Positions 18,204-22,399 of a stretch of DNA of 22,399 bases are shown here, piece after piece. The stretch covers positions 258 through 22,656 of the forward strand of contig DHIO01000035.1 of NCBI GenBank assembly GCA_002403855.1, written 5' to 3'. Numbering within the stretch: position 1 is the first letter of the stretch; each line of letters begins with the position of its first letter. Below the pieces are notes generated by a model that saw only the letters and a list, made by a program, of their open reading frames with translations, was not told the origin of the DNA and ran no database searches. The position numbers and the translations under genes were made by a program. This DNA comes from Acidimicrobiia bacterium UBA4744 (GTDB taxonomy: Bacteria; Actinomycetota; Acidimicrobiia; Spongiisociales; UBA4744).

Positions 18204-18215
18204 CCGCCGCGGCGG
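18204..18215. other. 12-base perfect GC palindrome between mttB-like gene B and corrinoid gene 2
   Basis: CCGCCGCGGCGG is a perfect palindrome in the 151-base gap that separates methyltransferase B from corrinoid protein 2. That gap is the widest inside the operon, so a second promoter for the corrinoid 2 / methyltransferase C / dehydrogenase genes could sit here. In GC-rich DNA such a palindrome can arise by chance. Confidence 0.25.
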
Positions 18216-18231
18216 TGAGTTCGCTTCACCC

Positions 18232-19662
18232 TCATTGCAGCTCGACCTGTGCCCGGCGCAGAATCTCCTGGAGGTTTCCAACCGTTTCATCGGGCAAAGG
18301 ATTGTTCAGCGGCGCGGCGAGAATCTCCTCCACCCGCTCTCTCGCCTTGCCGTAGATGTCCGGCTTGCCCAGTTCGGTCCACCGCTCAAAAGTGTTGCGG
18401 TCGCTCAGCTGCGGGAGGAAGAACTCATCGCTGCGACACGCTTCAAGCGTTGTGTCTTGCATCAAGAAATGGCCGCCGGGCCCCACGGATCTGATATCCG
18501 AGGAATAGTCCTTCGATTCGGAGATGTCCACGCCGGCCCGCATGCGTTCGCACAGGCCGGCGATCTCGTCATCCACCACGATCTGCTCCAGGCACAGCAC
18601 CCCGCTGGTCTCGAGCGCACCCGGGCCCTGAACCATGTCGACGCCTCCCAGCACCAGGGGCAGGGTGGTCAGCATCTTCTCCATGACGGCTTGCGGGCCG
18701 GGCTCCTTGGCATCCGTCAAACAACCCGCCTGAGTGTTCGGCAGCCCGTAGAAGCGGGCCATCTCGCCCCGCGCTCCCGTCTGCAACACCATCTCCGGCG
18801 AGCCTTCCAGAAAACCCCCGCTGGAGAACTCCGTGCTCCCCGACGCGTCGCCGAAGATCAACGGCGTGCCGGGGCGGGCCATCTGGAAGAGAACCAGCGA
18901 TGAGAGCGCCTCGGCGTTGCCGAGAACGACATTCGAGAACAGGCTCCCGGGTCCGGTCGATCCCGCCGCGGGCATTGGGAAGATGAGAATCGGGACCTCG
19001 AATTCGATCGCATCGAGATACGCGTCGCACATCTGCCCTTCGTGCACGAGTGGGGCTAGCGTGCAGTAGACCACCGAGAAGAGCTTGCGTTTCCGGACGG
19101 CATCCTCGCTCCCCAACACGGCCGCCAGGGTCTCAATGAAGAAGGGCACGTCTGCCGGTTCTTCTAGTTCGTCCTGGACGTGCATGGACGTGTTCATGAG
19201 CGTCGACATGGTCGCCCGCAGTGCACTGGCCCGGGATGTGTCTTCCGCGATCGAATGTGGCCAGACCACCGACGCGTGCTGCATCTGCTCGAAGACCCGC
19301 ACGGCGTCTTCGTTGTCCTGGAGGGTGGCGTAGCGCCTCTCACCCGTGCGGAGATCGCGGGTGAACACGCCGCCCAGATCGAGTACGTATCCGCTGGTAG
19401 GCGAGGGAAGGGGGACGTCGAACTCGGGGGTTCTGCCTCCCAGGGTGAACGACTTCGGCGCGGTCTCCAGCGCCTGCTCGACCATCTCCACCGGTATTCG
19501 AGCGACCTGGGATTCCGTGTCGATGGTGGCGCCGTTGCTGCCCAGGATCTTGAGCGCCCGATCGCTCAACAGCTTGACCCCGACCTCCCCGAGGACCTGC
19601 ACGCTCTGGTCGTGGACGATCCGTTGTTCCTCCTCGGAGAGGATTTGATACCGGCCCAGCAT
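18232..19662 (-). CDS. MttB-family (non-pyrrolysine) corrinoid methyltransferase B
   Basis: This 476-residue MttB-superfamily protein is the most divergent of the three here but the closest to the classical pattern. Near residues 312-329 it has AGCLTDAKEPGPQAVMEK, which matches the conserved G-(C/S)-x-D-x-K-x-x-D-x-QAG-x-E block around the pyrrolysine site of MttB. There is no internal amber codon, so pyrrolysine is replaced by a standard residue. Other blocks are FSVVYCTLAPLVHEGQMCDA (about 195-214), FPMPAAGSTGPGSLFSNVVL (228-247), AEALSSLVLFQMARPGTPLI (250-269) and SVGPGGHFLMQDTTLEACRS (392-411). It should methylate a corrinoid protein using a methylated amine, substrate unknown. GGGAG lies seven bases before the ATG at 19662. 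It follows methyltransferase A after 71 bases. Confidence 0.92.
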   Translation of the reverse strand: MLGRYQILSEEEQRIVHDQSVQVLGEVGVKLLSDRALKILGSNGATIDTESQVARIPVEMVEQALETAPKSFTLGGRTPEFDVPLPSPTSGYVLDLGGVFTRDLRTGERRYATLQDNEDAVRVFEQMQHASVVWPHSIAEDTSRASALRATMSTLMNTSMHVQDELEEPADVPFFIETLAAVLGSEDAVRKRKLFSVVYCTLAPLVHEGQMCDAYLDAIEFEVPILIFPMPAAGSTGPGSLFSNVVLGNAEALSSLVLFQMARPGTPLIFGDASGSTEFSSGGFLEGSPEMVLQTGARGEMARFYGLPNTQAGCLTDAKEPGPQAVMEKMLTTLPLVLGGVDMVQGPGALETSGVLCLEQIVVDDEIAGLCERMRAGVDISESKDYSSDIRSVGPGGHFLMQDTTLEACRSDEFFLPQLSDRNTFERWTELGKPDIYGKARERVEEILAAPLNNPLPDETVGNLQEILRRAQVELQ

Positions 19663-19733
19663 GCCTATCTCCCGTCCGACCCGGGGTGCGGTCAGACTAC
19701 CACTGGGCCGTGAGGGGCTTCGGTGAGGTGGGC

Positions 19734-21176
19734 TCAGGTCAACTCGTTCTCTGCAGCTTCGAGAATGCGGGTCAGCTCGGCTTGTTGAGACTCGCTCAAG
19801 GGCTCCGGGTGGTGGTTCTCCAGGATCCAGTCGGTTTTCTGGCGGGCCACCAGGAATGGGTCTCGATAGCCGCCCTTTTCATCGGTGATGTGTACCACAT
19901 CCGAGAAGTCGGTCTTCCGGAGGAAATCGCGGGTGTGGCGTTCCCTGAGGTAGTGGCCTCGCGGCCCCACGGCGTGGATCACGTCCAGAGCAAGGTGGTC
20001 CGGGCTGGTATCCAATCCGGCCGCATCACTTTGGGCCCTGCGGTAGAGCTCAGCGTCGAGGACGAGTGCGTCGGGGTGAAGCAACGTGCTCCCCTGCAGC
20101 AACCCCATTCCGCTCCCGGTCTCTGCTCCGCACAGCGCGCACAGGAATGAGGTGAGTCCCCCTCCCATACCGGCTTCCCACCCCAGCGTGTGGGCATCCG
20201 AACCGAATGTTCCCGCCAGCGTTGGTACCCCCCACATGTGGGCTAACTCCACCCCGATCGCGTACACGTAGCCGTCATGGGCGAGATATGCCCCCGTGCG
20301 CGGATGGGTCATGCCCGGCATGAAAGAGTGATAGACCGGCGCTCCCGGAAAGGCCATATTGATCAGCACCAGGGCGGACACGATCTCGGCATCTCCAACG
20401 GCCAGGGTTCCTGCGATGGTGGCCGGAGCGGTTGAGCCGGTATTGGGCATGGACATGAATCCCACCGGCACCCCGGCTTCAGCGGCCACCAGGGCTGCCT
20501 CCATTGCACCGGCATCCTGCGCCAGCGGAGCGATGGTGCAAATCAGCAGGGAAAGCGGCGGACGGCTCCGCAACGACTCTTCGGTCTCGGCGACAACTCT
20601 CGCCATTTCGATCGCGTAACGAGCAGTGGTTTCTTCCACCACAGTGGGGGTTTGGACGTGTTTGAGCGTGTTGTTGAATGAGGCATCCAACTCGTGGAGA
20701 GAGGGCGCGATTGGTCGATCTTGTGCGCTGACCATGGGCCAGTAGAAACTGATCGAGGACAGGTAATCGGCCACTCGCGCCGACTTGGCCACATCATCCT
20801 TGATCGATGCACGCATCTCGCGTGACGCGTAGTCGATGGTCTTCGTTCCCGTTCCATCTGTGGCTTCATAGGTGACCGGCTTCGACAGATCCAGGTCGAA
20901 CGCTTCGGAACGGCCTCCCATCGTGTAATGACGCGGGGCCTGGGCCAAAGCGTCGAGGATCACATCGGCGGGCAGTCGCACGATCCGATTCTCGAAATCG
21001 ACGTCGGCGCCGTGCTCTGCGTAGATGTCCAGTGCCCGCTCCGAGGGGCACTGAATGCCGGTTCGTTCGAGTAGCTGGAACGTGCCGGCCCTGAATTGCT
21101 CCAGCTGCTCATCCGTGAGAATGCGGACGTGGTACGCGGGAGCAATCGGTTCGATGGGGGGTGTTTGCGTGAACAT
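19734..21176 (-). CDS. MttB-family (non-pyrrolysine) corrinoid methyltransferase A
   Basis: This 480-residue MttB-superfamily protein is collinear, almost gap-free, with methyltransferase C: TDGTG at 107-111, RASIKDDVAKSARVADYL (122-139), ICTIAPLAQDAGAMEAAL (212-229), MSMPNTGSTAPATIAGTLAV (241-260), FPGAPVYHS and HPRTGAYLAHDG. At the region equivalent to the pyrrolysine site it has AGTFGSDAHTLGWEAGMGGG, a changed version of the family block, as in methyltransferase C. There is no internal amber codon. It should demethylate a quaternary or tertiary amine onto a corrinoid protein. The start at 21176 is chosen because TGGGAGAG lies just before it; the ATG at 21188 would add four residues and has no ribosome site. 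It lies 18 bases after corrinoid protein 1, its likely partner. Confidence 0.92.
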   Translation of the reverse strand: MFTQTPPIEPIAPAYHVRILTDEQLEQFRAGTFQLLERTGIQCPSERALDIYAEHGADVDFENRIVRLPADVILDALAQAPRHYTMGGRSEAFDLDLSKPVTYEATDGTGTKTIDYASREMRASIKDDVAKSARVADYLSSISFYWPMVSAQDRPIAPSLHELDASFNNTLKHVQTPTVVEETTARYAIEMARVVAETEESLRSRPPLSLLICTIAPLAQDAGAMEAALVAAEAGVPVGFMSMPNTGSTAPATIAGTLAVGDAEIVSALVLINMAFPGAPVYHSFMPGMTHPRTGAYLAHDGYVYAIGVELAHMWGVPTLAGTFGSDAHTLGWEAGMGGGLTSFLCALCGAETGSGMGLLQGSTLLHPDALVLDAELYRRAQSDAAGLDTSPDHLALDVIHAVGPRGHYLRERHTRDFLRKTDFSDVVHITDEKGGYRDPFLVARQKTDWILENHHPEPLSESQQAELTRILEAAENELT

Positions 21177-21194
21177 CTGCTCTCCCATGCTGCG

Positions 21195-21866
21195 TCAATC
21201 GTCGATCCCGGGGCTCGGCTCCGCCCCGACGAGTCGCCTGGCCAGAGCGACCGCCCCGATGGCGTCGACTGCATATCCGTCGGCGCCGATCTCATCCGCC
21301 CAAGCCTGGGCCGTGGGCGCTCCACCCACCATCACCTTCACCTGGTCCCGGAGGCCGGCCGATGTCAGCTCTTCGATGATCTTCTTCTGTTGCTGCATGG
21401 TGGTCGTCAGGAGCGTCGACGCCCCGACCAGCGTCGCGTTCGTTTCTTCAACGGCAGCAACGAACTCGCCGGCCGGTCGGTCGAATCCAATATCCATCAC
21501 TTCGAATCCATTGGCCGTCAGCATCGTTCCGACGAGGGTCTTGCCGATGTCGTGAATGTCGCCCTCGACCGTCCCCAGGACGACGCGTCCCAAGACATCT
21601 CGCTGTTGATTGTCCAGCAGGGCCGGCTCGAGAACGGCCAACGCTGCCTTCATGGCGTCGGCACCGATAATCAAGTCCGGCAAGAAGTACTCGCCCGTGG
21701 CGAACAACTCCCCAACTCGCTTCATGCCAACCGTCAGGCCCCTATCGATGCACTCGAGCGCATCAAGACCCTGAGCGAGAGCGGTTCTCGCCAGTTCTTC
21801 CGCCTGTTCCGGCTCCCCCACGATGACTGCTTGGGCGAGCTTTTCGAAGTAATCGGCAGTGGTCAT
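21195..21866 (-). CDS. Corrinoid (B12-binding) methyltransferase protein 1
   Basis: This 223-residue cobalamin-binding protein of the MtbC/MtgC/MttC type is the first gene of the operon. The N-terminal helical cap covers about residues 1-90 (GMKRVGELFATGEYFLPDLI is typical). The B12 domain has LGTVEGDIHDIGKTLVG with Asp103-x-His105-x-x-Gly108, His105 being the cobalt ligand, then GASTLLTTTMQQQKKIIEEL and VGGAPTAQAWADEIGADGYA. It carries the methyl group between the MttB-type enzyme and a folate-dependent methyltransferase not seen here. The ATG at 21866 is preferred over an in-frame TTG 33 bases upstream, although its ribosome site is weak. It is a clear paralogue of corrinoid protein 2 but not a recent duplicate, since only the core motifs agree closely. 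Confidence 0.94.
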   Translation of the reverse strand: MTTADYFEKLAQAVIVGEPEQAEELARTALAQGLDALECIDRGLTVGMKRVGELFATGEYFLPDLIIGADAMKAALAVLEPALLDNQQRDVLGRVVLGTVEGDIHDIGKTLVGTMLTANGFEVMDIGFDRPAGEFVAAVEETNATLVGASTLLTTTMQQQKKIIEELTSAGLRDQVKVMVGGAPTAQAWADEIGADGYAVDAIGAVALARRLVGAEPSPGIDD

Positions 21867-22035
21867 GGATTCGTCTTTCGTTCCCTGCGACTTCTGCAAA
21901 GGCTACCCAAACGTCGCCTGGTCTCGGGCCGGGTTCGAAACGGACTATCCCTACGGCGCCCGTGACCACAGGCCTCAGGCGAGGTCCGCTCCGTCCTTCC
22001 CGGATTCGTGTGTGGTCTGCAGCCCGGTTTCGGAG

Positions 22036-22073
22036 CTGCAACGTGAAGTGCGACGTTTAAAACGAGGTTGCAG
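22036..22073. promoter_or_regulatory. Inverted repeat with AT-rich palindromic core in divergent promoter region
   Basis: CTGCAAC (22036-22042) and GTTGCAG (22067-22073) are perfect inverted copies 24 bases apart. Between them, at 22054-22064, lies a second palindrome, CGTTTAAAACG, the most AT-rich spot of the region. The site is between the divergent methyltransferase operon and the small-protein/ABC-transporter genes. This fits a regulator operator overlapping one or both promoters. No regulator gene for it is visible in the window. Confidence 0.5.
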
Positions 22074-22149
22074 GATGGGAAATGGGTTTCGCCGACTCGC
22101 CGTAGGCGGCACCGGCCTCTTCGGGCCACCGGAGACGAGGCGCCCTAAC

Positions 22150-22317
22150 ATGTCCCGGGTGAAGGTCCAACGCTCGATCGCAGTCGACCGCTCCGTCGAG
22201 GTGTGGGAGTTCTTCAACGGCGGCGCCACCAGCGCCGACATCGGTGGGGTCCGGGGCAGCCCGAAGGAACTCCCCGACCTCCAGGCCGTCGTGATCGAAC
22301 CCGGGAACCTCGGATGA
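22150..22317 (+). CDS. Small unrecognised protein, translationally coupled to an ABC ATPase
   Basis: This is a 55-residue open frame starting with MSRVKVQRSIAVDRSVEVWE and ending PDLQAVVIEPGNLG. I do not recognise a family. It has no membrane segment or signal peptide, and is moderately acidic. GAGG lies nine bases before the ATG at 22150. Its stop overlaps the start of the ABC transporter ATPase by ATGA, the same junction style used in real operons here, which supports it being translated. The frame is open further upstream, but that part covers the presumed promoter. It might be a leader or small accessory protein of the transporter. Confidence 0.5.
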   Translation: MSRVKVQRSIAVDRSVEVWEFFNGGATSADIGGVRGSPKELPDLQAVVIEPGNLG

Positions 22318-22399
22318 CGGACGGCCAGGCCGCGGTGGGCCTGCACGGCGTCACGAAGCGTTTTGGTGATGAGGTCATCGCCGTCGACGACGTCGACCT
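22314..22399 (+). CDS. ABC transporter ATP-binding protein, N-terminal fragment (PotA/UgpC type)
   Basis: Only the first 28 residues are inside the window. They read VGLHGVTKRFGDEVIAVDDV near the start, the standard opening strand and A-loop region of importer ATPases of the PotA/UgpC/ProV kind (compare L-x-x-V-T-K-x-F-G). The Walker A motif would follow just outside the window. The ATG at 22314 overlaps the preceding small gene by ATGA. Placed divergently from the methylated-amine operon, it may belong to an importer for betaine, polyamine or related substrates, but the substrate is an inference from position only. Confidence 0.8.
   Translation, partial: MTDGQAAVGLHGVTKRFGDEVIAVDDVD

Noticed and set aside
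17133..18903. Plus-strand frames of 343 and 279 codons opposite corrinoid gene 2 and MttB-like gene B
   Set aside because: They are shadows of well-supported minus-strand genes, with compositions rich in His, Arg and Gln and no recognisable motif.
15920..21176. Pyrrolysine in the MttB homologues
   Set aside because: All three frames run full length (476-482 residues) without an internal TAG, and the only amber codon, at the end of gene C, comes after the complete family domain.

Overview
The window is GC-rich, densely coded bacterial DNA. Protein style and gene content (bifunctional KatG, a UspE-like stress protein, PYROXD2-like flavoproteins, a DoxX-type membrane protein, non-pyrrolysine MttB homologues) suggest a high-GC actinobacterium, possibly of the Acidimicrobiia type. 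That placement is an inference from style, because there is no rRNA or other marker here.

Left part (1-8739). The window opens inside katG (catalase-peroxidase), which ends at a strong hairpin. Next, on the minus strand, come a two-domain universal stress protein and a small winged-helix regulator. Diverging from them on the plus strand is a tightly overlapping Mrp/Mnh-type Na+/H+ antiporter operon in the order A-B-C-D-F-(G+E). Every junction is a 4-base ATGA overlap. MrpE is not in its usual place after MrpD; it is fused to the C-terminus of MrpG. The 127-base divergent intergenic region carries inverted and repeated ATCTGAAT-like elements that could be an operator.

Middle part (8740-13381). 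On the minus strand lie a DoxX-like membrane protein gene and, upstream of it, a PYROXD2/CrtI-like FAD oxidoreductase. An 840-base stretch with no convincing gene but several small hairpins follows. A second, longer PYROXD2-like oxidoreductase on the plus strand converges on the next operon.

Right part (13382-21866, minus strand). This is the most interesting region. In transcription order it encodes corrinoid protein 1, MttB-like methyltransferase A, MttB-like methyltransferase B, corrinoid protein 2, MttB-like methyltransferase C, and a large dimethylglycine/sarcosine dehydrogenase-like flavoprotein with a GcvT-type folate domain. None of the three MttB homologues has an internal amber codon, so they belong to the non-pyrrolysine side of the family, whose characterised members demethylate quaternary amines such as glycine betaine, proline betaine and carnitine. 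A plausible reading is stepwise demethylation of one or more quaternary amines: methyl groups go to cobalamin on the corrinoid proteins, and the resulting tertiary or secondary amine is oxidised by the flavoprotein with one-carbon transfer to tetrahydrofolate. The methylcorrinoid:folate methyltransferase and the corrinoid-reactivating enzyme are not in the window.

Right edge (22150-22399, plus strand). Diverging from the methyltransferase operon are a small unrecognised protein and, overlapping it by ATGA, the first codons of a PotA/UgpC-type ABC transporter ATPase. This may be the uptake system for the amine substrate. A 38-base inverted repeat with an AT-rich palindromic core sits in the divergent region and is a candidate operator for both directions.
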